A DNA stretch of 64,000 bases from Verrucomicrobiota bacterium (GCA_016222825.1 JACRQF010000014.1:186001-250000), one strand, 5' to 3'; counted from the first letter of the stretch, positions 54,013 to 63,240 are shown. Numbers and translations: made by a program. Notes: generated by a model not told the origin, from the letters alone.

Positions 54013-54073
54013 AGTTGTAGTTTCACGGCAAGGCGCGCCCGGCCGTGATCCTCTGCTCTTTCTCAACCCGGCA

Positions 54074-55165
54074 TCAAAACCGGTGCGCCACGCGCTCGAT
54101 GGAGGCGCGGATCAGCGGATGGTCCATCCACGGCGCATGCTCCTGCCAGCCGGTGCCGACGCCGCGATAGTCGGAGCCACCGTAGAAGGCCAGGTCATAT
54201 TGCTGGGCCAGCCGCACGAACGTCGCGATGTCGCGGGCGGCGTTCGGCTCGTAAGGCTCGATGCCCGCCGTGTCCAGCGCCGCCATGCCCCACGACTTGA
54301 GCGTCGGCATGAATTCCTCCAGCGCCTGCTCACGAAGCTGTGCGGTGAATGTCGGCAGCGTGCCCCAGCGCGCGAGCTGGCCAACCAGCTCCTGATACGT
54401 CGGCAGACCCGGCGGAAACGGCGCGTAGGCCGGGCCGCCCGGATTCAGCATCCGCCGCACCTCGCCGCCGCGCTTCGCGAGCGCTTTCTCGTCCACGTCG
54501 CCGAGCTCGGCGCGGGCGACGGCCAGCGTCAACTGCCGGTCGGTGACGTTGCCTTCGGGCGTGAGGATGGTGGAAAGTTTCAGCGGCCGTGCGAGCTTCA
54601 GGTGGCGGTTCAGCTTCTCCAATTGCTGCTCCGAACGCACGCGCTTGGCCTCCTGAAACCGGCGGACGAGCCGCTCCAGTTCCGGCGTGCGTCGCGCGCC
54701 GACAGCCACGACCCACGCGGCTTCGCCTTGACCCCATGCTTTCAGAATCGCGTCGCTGAACTTCTTCGAGACGGCGTCGTTTAGCGCGATAGGCGCCTTG
54801 AACTCCACGGCCAGCGCCAGCCGCAACGGCTCCTTCATGCCACGGTTGACGATGGTTGTCGCCTGGATCGCCTCGTCCATGTGCGCAACCGACTCGTGCT
54901 CGACGCTGAGGATGGAAGACGCGCGCGCCTCGTGCGCCGCCCAGACCATCCGCGCCGCCGAGAACACGCCGGGCGCGGCGTCGCCGTAGGAGGCGTTGGT
55001 GTGGACGTGGTCGTAGGAAGGCAGCGCGGGGCCGATCTTCGGCGTCGCGAGGCCGAGCGCGCCGCGCTGCTCCAGCCCGCGCAGTTTCACCAGCGCGGCC
55101 AGACGTTCCTCCAGGTTGCGCGCGTCGAGTTGCGCGGCGGCTTCGCGGAAAAGTTGTTGGGTCAT
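54074..55165 (-). CDS. PHP-domain phosphoesterase-like protein
   Basis: A 363-aa cytoplasmic protein. SYDHVHTNASYGDAAPGVFSAARMVWAAHEARASSILSVEHESVAHMDE holds the H-x-H and later His metal ligands of the PHP fold, and C-terminal FYGGSDYRGVG supplies the usual last Asp/Ser site. The segment between is helical and unusual in length. PHP proteins hydrolyse phosphoesters or act in nucleotide/sugar-phosphate metabolism. It starts 12 nt after the RbsD/FucU-type mutarotase and is probably co-transcribed, suggesting a sugar-phosphate role (inference). Confidence 0.83.
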   Translation of the reverse strand: MTQQLFREAAAQLDARNLEERLAALVKLRGLEQRGALGLATPKIGPALPSYDHVHTNASYGDAAPGVFSAARMVWAAHEARASSILSVEHESVAHMDEAIQATTIVNRGMKEPLRLALAVEFKAPIALNDAVSKKFSDAILKAWGQGEAAWVVAVGARRTPELERLVRRFQEAKRVRSEQQLEKLNRHLKLARPLKLSTILTPEGNVTDRQLTLAVARAELGDVDEKALAKRGGEVRRMLNPGGPAYAPFPPGLPTYQELVGQLARWGTLPTFTAQLREQALEEFMPTLKSWGMAALDTAGIEPYEPNAARDIATFVRLAQQYDLAFYGGSDYRGVGTGWQEHAPWMDHPLIRASIERVAHRF

Positions 55166-55177
55166 GGGAGCGGGGAT

Positions 55178-55567
55178 TTAGGCGGATTCGATGATGGTGT
55201 TGGCGTATTGGATGGTGTCGCCGGTGCGGATGAGGCCGATGGCGCGCGGCACGCGCTTCTTGAACTCGATGTGCGGCTCGAACTCGATCGGCACACCGGC
55301 GAGCGTCTTGTTGAAGGCGTTCTGCACCATCTTGGTGTTGTGACGGATGAACTCCTCGGCCATGAATGCGCGGCCGATGACAAAGTTGGGCCGGAGGGCG
55401 GCGAGCACCTGCAACACCGTCGGCACGCCGTCCACCAGCGAGATGTCCACCGTCTCGATCTCCGGCCAAAACGGGAAACCACGGTCGGCGATGACCAGCG
55501 TGTTGGTGTGGCGCACGCGGCTCAAGAGCGAGTTGATCGCCGGGTTCAGAATGCCTTGCTTCAACAT
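55178..55567 (-). CDS. RbsD/FucU-family sugar mutarotase-like protein
   Basis: A 129-aa protein. ATG 55567 (MLKQGILNPAINSLLSRVRHTNTLVIADRGFPFWP) is used because it begins exactly like RbsD/FucU; upstream in-frame codons would overlap the promoter region. The conserved His in RHTNTLVIAD is kept, with Asn where RbsD has Asp; the following ADRGFP Asp and AEEFIRHN, GDTIQYANTII blocks also match. RbsD interconverts ribopyranose forms; FucU interconverts fucose anomers. With GH29 and GH141-like genes in the window, a fucose role is attractive but inferred. Confidence 0.88.
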   Translation of the reverse strand: MLKQGILNPAINSLLSRVRHTNTLVIADRGFPFWPEIETVDISLVDGVPTVLQVLAALRPNFVIGRAFMAEEFIRHNTKMVQNAFNKTLAGVPIEFEPHIEFKKRVPRAIGLIRTGDTIQYANTIIESA

Positions 55568-55723
55568 GGTCGTGTCCTTTCCTGTTTGAAAAGTGTCGCG
55601 CCGTATAGTGGGGCAAGTCCGCCGGATGGAAAGGAAAAACCGCGCGTGCGGACCTGGCGGCCCCGCTCCCCTCTCCGCTGCAACCTCCGGGCGCCCCCGC
55701 TCGCGCAATTCGCAAAGAATTGT

Positions 55724-55751
55724 TTGACAAGTCAGGGGCGATTCCTAGGAT
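55724..55751 (+). promoter_or_regulatory. Sigma-70-type promoter of the fabG-acpP-fabF operon
   Basis: TTGACA (55724-55729, perfect -35) and TAGGAT (55746-55751, 4 of 6) are 16 bp apart. The expected transcription start is about 8 nt upstream of the ATG at 55767, so the mRNA would be nearly leaderless, and indeed no SD precedes that ATG. Confidence 0.7.
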
Positions 55752-55766
55752 ACGCGCGGCTTTTCT

Positions 55767-56510
55767 ATGGGCAATCTAAACAACAAAATCGCGTTAGTTA
55801 CCGGCGCGGGTCGCGGCATCGGCCAGGCCATCGCGCTGAAGCTGGCCGCCGACGGCGCGGACGTTGCCGTCGTGGACCTCAAACCCGAGTTCTGCGCCGA
55901 GACCTGCGAAAAGGTCCGCGCGCTGGGCCGCCGCGCCTGGGCTTATGGCGCGGACGTGTCCCAGGCCGCCTCCGTGGAGGAGACGGTCGCCAAAGTCCTC
56001 GCCGATTGCGGCAAGGTGGACATTCTGGTCAACAACGCCGGCATCACCAAGGACACCCTGCTCATGCGCATGAGCGAGGCGGACTGGGACGCCGTGCTGG
56101 ACATCAATCTCAAGGGCACGTTCCTCTTCACCAAGTCGCTGGCGCGCGAGTTCGTCAAGCAGCGCTCCGGCCGCATCGTGAACATCGCCTCCGTCATCGG
56201 CCTCGTCGGCAACGCCGGCCAGTGCAACTACGGCGCGTCCAAGGCCGGCGTCATCGGCCTGACCAAGTCCGTCGCCCGCGAGCTGGCCTCCCGCAGCGTC
56301 ACCTGCAACGCCGTCGCCCCCGGTTTCATCGAAACCAGGATGACCGCGGTGCTCAGCGAGGAGTTGCGGCAAAAAATGATGGCCAACATCCCGCTGCGCC
56401 GGCTCGGCTCCCCCGAGGACGTGGCCAATGCAGTGCATTTTCTGGCGAGTGACCAGGCCGCTTACATCACCGGTCAGGTCTTGACAGTGGACGGTGGAAT
56501 GGTGATGTAG
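55767..56510 (+). CDS. fabG: 3-oxoacyl-ACP reductase
   Basis: A 247-aa short-chain dehydrogenase for the NADPH-dependent reduction step of fatty-acid elongation. The cofactor motif is ALVTGAGRGIGQAIA, NNAG is at ILVNNAGITKD, and the catalytic triad is in NIASVIG (Ser) and QCNYGASKAG (Tyr-x-x-x-Lys). The C-terminal ITGQVLTVDGGMVM is a typical FabG ending. First gene of fabG-acpP-fabF, 36 nt before acpP. Adjacent to ACP and FabF genes, so the assignment among SDRs is firm. Confidence 0.96.
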   Translation: MGNLNNKIALVTGAGRGIGQAIALKLAADGADVAVVDLKPEFCAETCEKVRALGRRAWAYGADVSQAASVEETVAKVLADCGKVDILVNNAGITKDTLLMRMSEADWDAVLDINLKGTFLFTKSLAREFVKQRSGRIVNIASVIGLVGNAGQCNYGASKAGVIGLTKSVARELASRSVTCNAVAPGFIETRMTAVLSEELRQKMMANIPLRRLGSPEDVANAVHFLASDQAAYITGQVLTVDGGMVM

Positions 56511-56546
56511 AGAGCGACAATCCAGAACCAATCAGGAGACACAACT

Positions 56547-56801
56547 ATGTCAGACATCAAAAAGCCCACCTTCGAGCGCGTGAAGGACATCATCGTCGAG
56601 CAGCTCGGCGTCAACCCCGACCAGGTGAAAATGGAAGCGCGGTTCATCGAGGACCTCTGCGCTGATTCGCTCGACACCGTCGAGTTGGTCATGGCTTTCG
56701 AGGAAGAGTTCGGCACCGAGATCCCCGACGAGGATGCTGAGAAGCTCCAGACCGTCGGCGACGCGGTGAAGTATATCGAGGAAAAAGCTCCCAAGAGCTA
56801 A
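56547..56801 (+). CDS. acpP: Acyl carrier protein
   Basis: An 84-aa acidic carrier protein. The 4'-phosphopantetheine site is Ser41 in [21 protein letters not shown]; Cys replaces the common Gly before ADSLD. The rest is canonical ([25 protein letters not shown]). An AGGAG-type SD precedes the ATG at 56547. It lies between fabG and fabF as in many bacteria. Confidence 0.97.
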   Translation: MSDIKKPTFERVKDIIVEQLGVNPDQVKMEARFIEDLCADSLDTVELVMAFEEEFGTEIPDEDAEKLQTVGDAVKYIEEKAPKS

Positions 56802-56868
56802 ACCTCGATCCAAGCAGTTCACCGGGGCATTGGTGGCGGCGCGACAGGACGCCTGACAACCGCACCCA

Positions 56869-58137
<1,269 letters not shown>

Positions 58138-58146
58138 GCAACTGGC

Positions 58147-58219
58147 CGTAGCCGCCGACGTAAGGAGGCGGACGCCTTTCCATCCGCAACCTTTCCGCCT
58201 CCTCACGTCGGCGGCTACG
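58147..58219. repeat. Head-to-head REP pair (26-bp arms)
   Basis: The 26-nt arm at 58147-58172 (CGTAGCCGCCGACG then TAAGGAGGCGGA) is repeated in reverse complement at 58194-58219 with one mismatch, 21 bp apart. Each arm begins with GTAG and contains the inner dyad CCGCC/GGCGG, so the unit resembles a BIME made of two REPs. It starts 10 nt after the fabF stop and may form a strong transcript-end hairpin. Confidence 0.8.
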
Positions 58220-58229
58220 AAACTCCCTG

Positions 58230-58246
58230 GGCGGTCTATGACCGCC
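58230..58246. repeat. REP-like hairpin without a clear GTAG tag
   Basis: GGCGGTC (58230-58236) and GACCGCC (58240-58246) form a perfect 7-bp stem around TAT. It lies between the REP pair and the next tagged REP. The tetranucleotide tag expected next to it is degraded. Confidence 0.6.
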
Positions 58247-58268
58247 GAAATCTTCCATCATCAACAAC

Positions 58269-58291
58269 CGGCGATCAGAGATCGCCGCTAC
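58269..58291 (-). repeat. GTAG-tagged REP-like palindrome
   Basis: On the minus strand GTAG (58291-58288) is followed at once by CGGCGATC/GATCGCCG, a perfect 8-bp stem with loop TCT (58287-58269). It closes the REP cluster between fabF and the ankyrin gene. Confidence 0.72.
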
Positions 58292-58362
58292 AGTCCCCGT
58301 CTGCCCGCGTGACTTCGCCCGTCGCTTCTGTTAGAAACACCGTCCAGATCGGAGGCGTGACG

Positions 58363-59550
58363 ATGAAGAACTGGCTGAAGATTGTGATGGTAATGGCGTT
58401 GAACATTCTCAGCGCTTCGACTGGGAATTGTGCTGAGTCGGCGAGCAAGGCAGAGCGTCCGATGGCGCAATGGATACCCAGCGGCAGGCCGGAAGACGAA
58501 CTGGTTCGCCTTACTGGCTATGCACAAGATGGAAATGTGGAGAAGGTCAAGGAGGTTCTGGCCATGTTTCCAAACTGTGCAAACCGTGGGGACAAGGTTG
58601 GGTGGAGTGTTTTGCACAGAGCGGCCGCCGGTAAGAATGCAGGGTGCAAAGTAATTGCAGAGCTTCTTCTGGCTAGGGGAGCAAACATCAATGTTCAAGA
58701 CCACCAAGGCAGCACCCCGCTTCACGTAGCGATAATTCACGGCACTAAAGACATGGTCAAACTCCTTCTGGCGAACAAGGCAGATGTGAATCTCAAAGAT
58801 ATTTACGGGCATACTCCACTGCATAACGCTGTGCGTGTAGGTGACAAAGATGTCGTGGAATTGCTGCTAAAACACAAGCCTGACATCAATGCAAAGTCTG
58901 GATACCACGATCCAGATCATCTTCCACGTCACGTAGAACATTCCATTTACAATCATCCCGGTCTCACGCCGCTAGATGTTGCTGAGAAGTATCGTCATCC
59001 CGACATCGCTGGCTATCTTCGTTCCTACGGTGGCACGAACACGGAGACTTGGATTGTTTTGCGCACTATCGACAGAGATAACTTTGGTTTTACGGCATTG
59101 CATCGAGCGGCATATCATGACAACACGACCATGGCCGAAGCGTTGCTGGCTAAAGGGGTTGACCCCAACATTAAGAACGATAAAGGCAGCACCCCGCTTC
59201 ATGAAGCGGCCCTGTATAAAGGAAAGAGTGTGGCTGAAGTTCTGCTTTCAAAGAAGGCAAACGCAAATGCCAAAGATATCTATGGCCATACTCCGTTGCA
59301 TAACGCGGCTCGCGCTGGCAATAAGGAAATCGTGGAGTTGCTGCTTTCTTACAAGGCAGATATCAATGCCAAGTCTGGATACCCCCATTCAGGCCCTGTC
59401 TCACTTGATGTAGTGCGTTCGGAATATTATCAGCCCGGTCGAACACCGCTGGACGTTGCTGAGAAGTATAATCACCCCGACACCGCCGCCTTTCTTCGCT
59501 CCCACGGCGGCAAGAGCGGGAAGGAGTTGGGCGCGGCGAAGGCGAAGTAG
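58363..59550 (+). CDS. Secreted ankyrin-repeat protein with internal duplication
   Basis: A 395-aa protein; the ATG at 58363 has GGAGGCG SD 5-11 nt upstream and starts a signal peptide (MKNWLKIVMVMALNILSAS). About eight ankyrin repeats follow (GSTPLHVAIIHGTKDMVKLLLANKADVNLKD, GHTPLHNAVRVGDKDVVELLLKHKPDINAKS and so on). Residues about 45-225 and 235-390 are two copies of the same array, each with a KSGY...TPLDVAEKY.HPD block. Its codon use is visibly more AT-rich than its neighbours, hinting at transfer. Probably a periplasmic or secreted protein-protein interaction module; partner unknown. Confidence 0.87.
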   Translation: MKNWLKIVMVMALNILSASTGNCAESASKAERPMAQWIPSGRPEDELVRLTGYAQDGNVEKVKEVLAMFPNCANRGDKVGWSVLHRAAAGKNAGCKVIAELLLARGANINVQDHQGSTPLHVAIIHGTKDMVKLLLANKADVNLKDIYGHTPLHNAVRVGDKDVVELLLKHKPDINAKSGYHDPDHLPRHVEHSIYNHPGLTPLDVAEKYRHPDIAGYLRSYGGTNTETWIVLRTIDRDNFGFTALHRAAYHDNTTMAEALLAKGVDPNIKNDKGSTPLHEAALYKGKSVAEVLLSKKANANAKDIYGHTPLHNAARAGNKEIVELLLSYKADINAKSGYPHSGPVSLDVVRSEYYQPGRTPLDVAEKYNHPDTAAFLRSHGGKSGKELGAAKAK

Positions 59551-59688
59551 GCGGCGGGCGGCGGCAATGATGGGGTTGCGGTGAGGTTTCGGGCGGTTTG
59601 TTCGCCTTCCATCCCCTGGCCTTTTGGCGTTGACAGTGCTGCGCGGTGGCGATACATCGGCGGATAGCAGTTCAAGGATGTTATTGCC

Positions 59689-60156
59689 ATGAAGGTGATC
59701 GAGAGTCTTGGGTTGGCCGACGCTGGCGCGGGTTGGAGCGGCGCTGGTGAAGCAATGGGGACTGTCCATCCCGCCGCCGGTGCGGTTGCGCCGGCATGGG
59801 GGGCGTTTACACTGGGTTTTGGGGCGTTTCCCGCGCGTTTCCGCACCGATGCTGCGGCTTTGGGGACCTGTCTCCAGCGGCTGGAGACAAGTCTCCTGCT
59901 ATTGGTGACGTGTCTCTTGCCGTGCGCGACATGTCTCCTGCCATTGGAGACACGTCTCCTATCGCTGGAGGCATGTCTCCCAGCGTCCGCGACATGTCTC
60001 TTGCCCCTGGAGACAAGTCTCCCGACGCTGGAGACACGTCTCCAACTATTAGAGACATGTCTCCTACCGTCAGTGACACGGCTCTTGCCGCTGGCGACAC
60101 GGCTCCGGCCGCTTTGTGGATGTTCCCAAGCCCGCACTCACTGTCCCGATAGCTGA
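59689..60156 (+). CDS. Doubtful 155-aa ORF across the 21-bp minisatellite
   Basis: ATG 59689 follows AAGGA by 10 nt, and the first 55 residues (MKVIESLGLADAGAGW...) are outside the repeats. The second half reads as heptads LxTxLLP (for example CLLPLET, RLLSLEA). The competing plus-strand frame from 59796 reads G-D-x-S-P-x-x heptads and has no obvious SD. A minus-strand frame is also open. I cannot tell whether any of them is translated; the upstream SD slightly favours this one. Confidence 0.25.
   Translation: MKVIESLGLADAGAGWSGAGEAMGTVHPAAGAVAPAWGAFTLGFGAFPARFRTDAAALGTCLQRLETSLLLLVTCLLPCATCLLPLETRLLSLEACLPASATCLLPLETSLPTLETRLQLLETCLLPSVTRLLPLATRLRPLCGCSQARTHCPDS
59862..60113. repeat. Twelve-unit 21-bp minisatellite with palindromic core
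   Basis: Twelve head-to-tail copies of a 21-bp unit built on GGAGACANGTCTCC followed by seven variable bases. The core is a palindrome, so both strands read it alike: in one frame each strand encodes G-D-x-S-P-x-x heptapeptides. Units differ by point changes, and the last two (with GGCTC) are the most diverged. Unit boundaries coincide with codon boundaries in the frame starting 59796. Confidence 0.9.
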
Positions 60157-60180
60157 ACGCAGTTTACAAGGAATCATCGT

Positions 60181-60897
60181 ATGAAGCCTCAACGTTATTT
60201 CCCCAGTCGCGCCGGCGACCAGATCATCTGGCTGACGAACTTCCGCAACAAGCTGCCGCAGTATGCCACGCAGCTCGGCTTGGACCCGGCGCGGGTGGCC
60301 GAGGTCATCGCCACGTGCGGGTTCGTCCTCTATGTGCTGGAGATTTGGCTGGTGGCGGTGCGGACGTTTGGCCCCACGTCCACCGCTGCGGTGAACCTGC
60401 TGCTCAATGGTGACGGCAAAAAGACGATGGAGCTGCCCGCGTTCAACGCGCCGCCGCTGCCCCAAGGTGTCGCGCCGGTGGCCACGGGCGCGCTGGAGCG
60501 CATTTTCAAACTTGTTGCGGCGATGAAAGTCTCCCCGGCCTTCACGGAGGCGATCGGTCTCGACCTCGGCGTCGTCGCGCGCGGCGGCGGCGCGGCGGCG
60601 GTGGCGGCGGATACGCATTCGCCCGACATCCAGCTCGAGGTCGTGGGCGGCAAGGTCTGCCAGGCCGTGAAGGTTCATTTCGTCAAGCACGGCCACACGG
60701 GCGTCTGGATCGAATGCAAGCGCGGCGGGGGCAAGTGGGAGTTTGTGGCGGTGGATACAGGATCGCCCTATCTGGACGAGCGCCCGCTGCTGGTCGCGGG
60801 CCAGCCCGAGGTGCGGGAATACCGCGTGTGTTTTTGGGACAAGGGCGAACCGAACAACGAGTGGACCAACATCGTCACCATCACCGTCGGGCCGTAG
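60181..60897 (+). CDS. Hypothetical protein of a type often seen in Verrucomicrobiota
   Basis: A 238-aa protein with an AAGGA SD upstream of ATG 60181. The N-terminal PQRYFPSRAGDQIIWLTNFRNKL and LPAFNAPPLPQGVAPV segments, then a helical region, then a C-terminal beta-sandwich of fibronectin-III or similar type (VWIECKRGGGKWEFVAVDTGSPYLDERPLL, YRVCFWDKGEPNNEWTNIVTITV), match proteins I associate with verrucomicrobial genomes, always unannotated. No signal peptide. Function unknown. Preceded by the minisatellite region. Confidence 0.8.
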   Translation: MKPQRYFPSRAGDQIIWLTNFRNKLPQYATQLGLDPARVAEVIATCGFVLYVLEIWLVAVRTFGPTSTAAVNLLLNGDGKKTMELPAFNAPPLPQGVAPVATGALERIFKLVAAMKVSPAFTEAIGLDLGVVARGGGAAAVAADTHSPDIQLEVVGGKVCQAVKVHFVKHGHTGVWIECKRGGGKWEFVAVDTGSPYLDERPLLVAGQPEVREYRVCFWDKGEPNNEWTNIVTITVGP

Positions 60898-60908
60898 GGG
60901 GCGGGGCG

Positions 60909-60977
60909 AGTTAAGAGTTAAAAGTTAAAAGTTAAGAATTTCCGAAACTCTTCACTCTTCATTCTTAACTCTTAACT
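60909..60977. terminator. AT-rich inverted repeat between convergent genes (probable bidirectional terminator)
   Basis: AGTTAAGAGTTAA (60909-60921) and TTAACTCTTAACT (60965-60977) are perfect 13-bp arms around a repetitive AT-rich loop, followed by T7 on the plus strand. The element sits between the stop of the 60181 gene and the stop of the convergent glycosyltransferase, whose TAA lies inside the right arm. Confidence 0.55.
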
Positions 60978-62042
60978 TTTTTTCGCCAGCGACTCGTAGA
61001 AATCCTCCAGCCGCCACGCCATCCGCTCGAGGGAAAAATCCTCCGCCACGCGCGCGCGGGCGGCGTCGGCGAGTTGTTGCGCCAGCGCGCGGTCGCGCAG
61101 CAGCCTCGCGATGGCCTCCGACAGCGCGCCCACGTCGCCGGACTGCACCACGAGGCCGTCGCGCTCGTGCGTCACGATCTCGCGCAGGCCGTCCACGTCG
61201 GTCACGATCACCGGCCGGCCCATCGCCATCGCCTCCAGCGCCGCCAGGCCCAAGCCCTCCCACAACGCCGGCAGCACGAACATCGAGGCCCGCGCCAGCA
61301 CAGGCCGCACATCCTGCACCGTGTTGAGGAACGCGACGCGGTTCGCCAGCCCCAGCCGCCCCGCGCGCGCCTGCAAATCGTCCCGCATCGGCCCGCCGCC
61401 GGCCAGTTCCACTTGCAGGCCGGGAAACTCCGGCACGAGCCGGGCGACGGCTTCCAGCAGGATGCGATGGCCCTTCTGCATGGTGAAGTTCGCCACGCAC
61501 ACCACCGGACCGTGCGATGGCAGCGGCAGCGGCGAAAACTTCTTGCAGTCCACGCCGTTGTGGATCACCCACAGCCGCCGCGCGTGCCCATACTCCGCCG
61601 CCACCGCGCTCGACACCGCCACGAGCGCGTCCATCCGCTTTTCCACCCACCGCGCCACCGGCCGCAGCCGGTGGTCCTGCCGCTCGTAGTAGCGGACGTT
61701 GTGCTTGGTGGACACAACCGCCGGCGTCCGCGCCAGCCGCCCGGCCGCATAGCCCAGAATGTCCGCCTGGATCAGGTGCGTGTGCAGGACCTCGATGCGC
61801 TCCTGTTCCAGCAGCCGCGCCAGCCGCCACGCCGGCCGCGGGTCAAACTTCTGCGACGAGCGCAAATGGTGAACGCGGATGCCGGCCTTTTCCAGCGCGG
61901 CGGCCAGCGGCGCGGCGCCGTGGAGGCAGGCCACCTGCGGCTCGACCTTCGCGCGGTCCAACCGCGGCAGCACCTCCGCCAGCAACCGCTCGGCGCCGCC
62001 GATGTTCAGCTCGGTGATGAAGTTGAGGACGCGACAAGGCAT
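60972..62042 (-). CDS. GT4-family glycosyltransferase
   Basis: A 356-aa GT-B enzyme. The acceptor half has LNFITELNIGGAERLLAEVLPRL (Gly-rich loop) and VLHTHLIQADILGYAAGRL. The donor half has VANFTMQKGHRILLEAVARL, LAGGGPMRDDLQARAGRLG and the E-x7-E-type motif PALWEGLGLAALEAMAMGRPVIVTD. It transfers a sugar from a nucleotide donor, probably to a lipid-linked or surface glycan. Its start overlaps the end of the GT9 gene by 37 bp, so the pair is co-transcribed. Confidence 0.93.
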   Translation of the reverse strand: MPCRVLNFITELNIGGAERLLAEVLPRLDRAKVEPQVACLHGAAPLAAALEKAGIRVHHLRSSQKFDPRPAWRLARLLEQERIEVLHTHLIQADILGYAAGRLARTPAVVSTKHNVRYYERQDHRLRPVARWVEKRMDALVAVSSAVAAEYGHARRLWVIHNGVDCKKFSPLPLPSHGPVVCVANFTMQKGHRILLEAVARLVPEFPGLQVELAGGGPMRDDLQARAGRLGLANRVAFLNTVQDVRPVLARASMFVLPALWEGLGLAALEAMAMGRPVIVTDVDGLREIVTHERDGLVVQSGDVGALSEAIARLLRDRALAQQLADAARARVAEDFSLERMAWRLEDFYESLAKKS

Positions 62043-63073
62043 TCGTTGATTTCCTGAATCACGCGCTCCACGCCGAGCTGCTGCAGGCAGCGATGCTGAA
62101 AGTCACAGCGCATCGGCGGGACCGCTGCGCAGTGTTGCTCATCTTCGGTCGCGGAACAAGGCAACTGTGACCAAACCACGCGCTCGTGGGGCCAGCGCGG
62201 CAGAAAGCGCGGGTTCGTCGGCCCGTAAATGGCCACGGTCGGCACGCCGAGGCTCGCGACGATGTGCGTCAGCCCCGTGTCGAGTCCGACATAGACGCGG
62301 CACCCGCGCGCCATCGCCGCCACCTGCCGGAGGGAGAGGTGCGTGATCTCCGCCGGGTCAGACGGCCCGCCGACGAGCGCCACGCTCAGCCCGTGCAACC
62401 AAAAGTGTTCCGCGATGCTGCGAAAGTTCTCGACCGGCCAAAGTTTGAGCGGGAATCCAGCGCCGACGTGCAGGAGGATGTCATAGCGCGGAAGCGACAC
62501 GTTTTCGTCGCCCAGATGAATCTCCGGCATCAGTCCACCCGCATCCGCGCCGGCCAGCGCCGCGACGGCGTTGTAGCGGTCCACCAGCGGAATCTCCGGC
62601 ACCGGACGCAGTTCGCGGTCAAAGACGAAGCCAAGACCCGCGCGAGAGAAGCCAACGCTCCAGCGCGGGCGCGCGAGCGCCGCCAGCGCGCAACTGGCCG
62701 GCACGCCCGTGAAGTCCACCAGCAGGTCGCAGCCGCGCAGCCGCCGCGCCAGCGCCGCCAGCGCGCGCCAATCCGTGCGCGGCTCGCGCGTGCGGTCGTT
62801 GCAGAGGCCGTCGAAGCAGATGATCTCGCGAACGTCGGGATTACCGAGGAGCACCTCGCGGGCGCGAGAGTGGACGACGGCGTCCAGCGCGGCGCCCGGG
62901 AAGCGGCACTTGAGCGCCGCGATGGCGGGCGTGGCGAAGAACACGTCACCGATGTAGTGGAAGTGTGTGACGACGATGCGCCGCGCGTCCTCCGGCGCCG
63001 GTGCGCGCCGGCCCCGGCGCGGGAACAACGCCGCGCCGGCGGCGTGGATGAGACTGGCCAGCAAAGGCTTCAT
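62006..63073 (-). CDS. GT9-family heptosyltransferase-like glycosyltransferase
   Basis: A 355-aa protein. ATG 63073 (MKPLLASLIHAAG) is preferred; the frame continues upstream into tRNA-Val and is not coding there. The GT9 hallmarks are VVTHFHYIGDVFFATPAIAALKCRFPGA at the start, LLVDFTGVPASCALAALARPRWSVGF, and VYVGLDTGLTHIVASLGVPTVAIYGPTNP. The family adds heptose or related sugars to LPS cores. A GTAG-tagged REP lies just upstream of its start. Confidence 0.92.
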   Translation of the reverse strand: MKPLLASLIHAAGAALFPRRGRRAPAPEDARRIVVTHFHYIGDVFFATPAIAALKCRFPGAALDAVVHSRAREVLLGNPDVREIICFDGLCNDRTREPRTDWRALAALARRLRGCDLLVDFTGVPASCALAALARPRWSVGFSRAGLGFVFDRELRPVPEIPLVDRYNAVAALAGADAGGLMPEIHLGDENVSLPRYDILLHVGAGFPLKLWPVENFRSIAEHFWLHGLSVALVGGPSDPAEITHLSLRQVAAMARGCRVYVGLDTGLTHIVASLGVPTVAIYGPTNPRFLPRWPHERVVWSQLPCSATEDEQHCAAVPPMRCDFQHRCLQQLGVERVIQEINECLVASSTSSPS

Positions 63074-63122
63074 GGCGGCTGCATTTCGCGGCCGGGTCAA
63101 GCTTAGACGAAACGGAGCGGAA

Positions 63123-63144
63123 CCGGCAAGGATGCCGGCGCTAC
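63123..63144 (-). repeat. GTAG-tagged REP-like palindrome
   Basis: On the minus strand GTAG (63144-63141) then GC, then CCGGCA/TGCCGG (63138-63123) with loop TCCT. It lies between tRNA-Val and the GT9 gene, both transcribed through it. A degenerate copy of this hairpin occurs at 47598-47619. Confidence 0.68.
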
Positions 63145-63150
63145 AGAAGA

Positions 63151-63225
63151 TGGTGGGCGCTGTTGGGATTGAACCAACGACCCCTTGCGTGTGAAGCAAG
63201 TGCTCTCCCACTGAGCTAAGCGCCC
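63151..63225 (-). tRNA. tRNA-Val (anticodon CAC), CCA encoded
   Basis: The 75-nt sequence folds fully: acceptor GGGCGCT/AGCGCCC, D-arm GCTC/GAGC, anticodon stem CTTGC/GCAAG with loop TTCACAC (anticodon CAC, reads GUG), variable GGGTC, T-arm GTTGG/CCAAC with TTCAATC, then A and encoded CCA. Frames that cross it (for example the one yielding VGSIPTAPT) are translation artefacts of the tRNA. Confidence 0.98.
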
Positions 63226-63240
63226 AACCAAGGGCGGAAA

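Noticed and set aside
59796..60152. Minisatellite as a CRISPR array
   Set aside because: Units are contiguous with no unique spacers, and the 21-bp unit with a palindromic core is too short for a repeat-spacer pattern.
62967..63194. Plus-strand ORF ending VGAVGIEPTTPCV and the minus-strand extension VGSIPTAPT of the GT9 gene
   Set aside because: Both are translations of tRNA-Val and its flanks. The GT9 start is set at 63073 instead.
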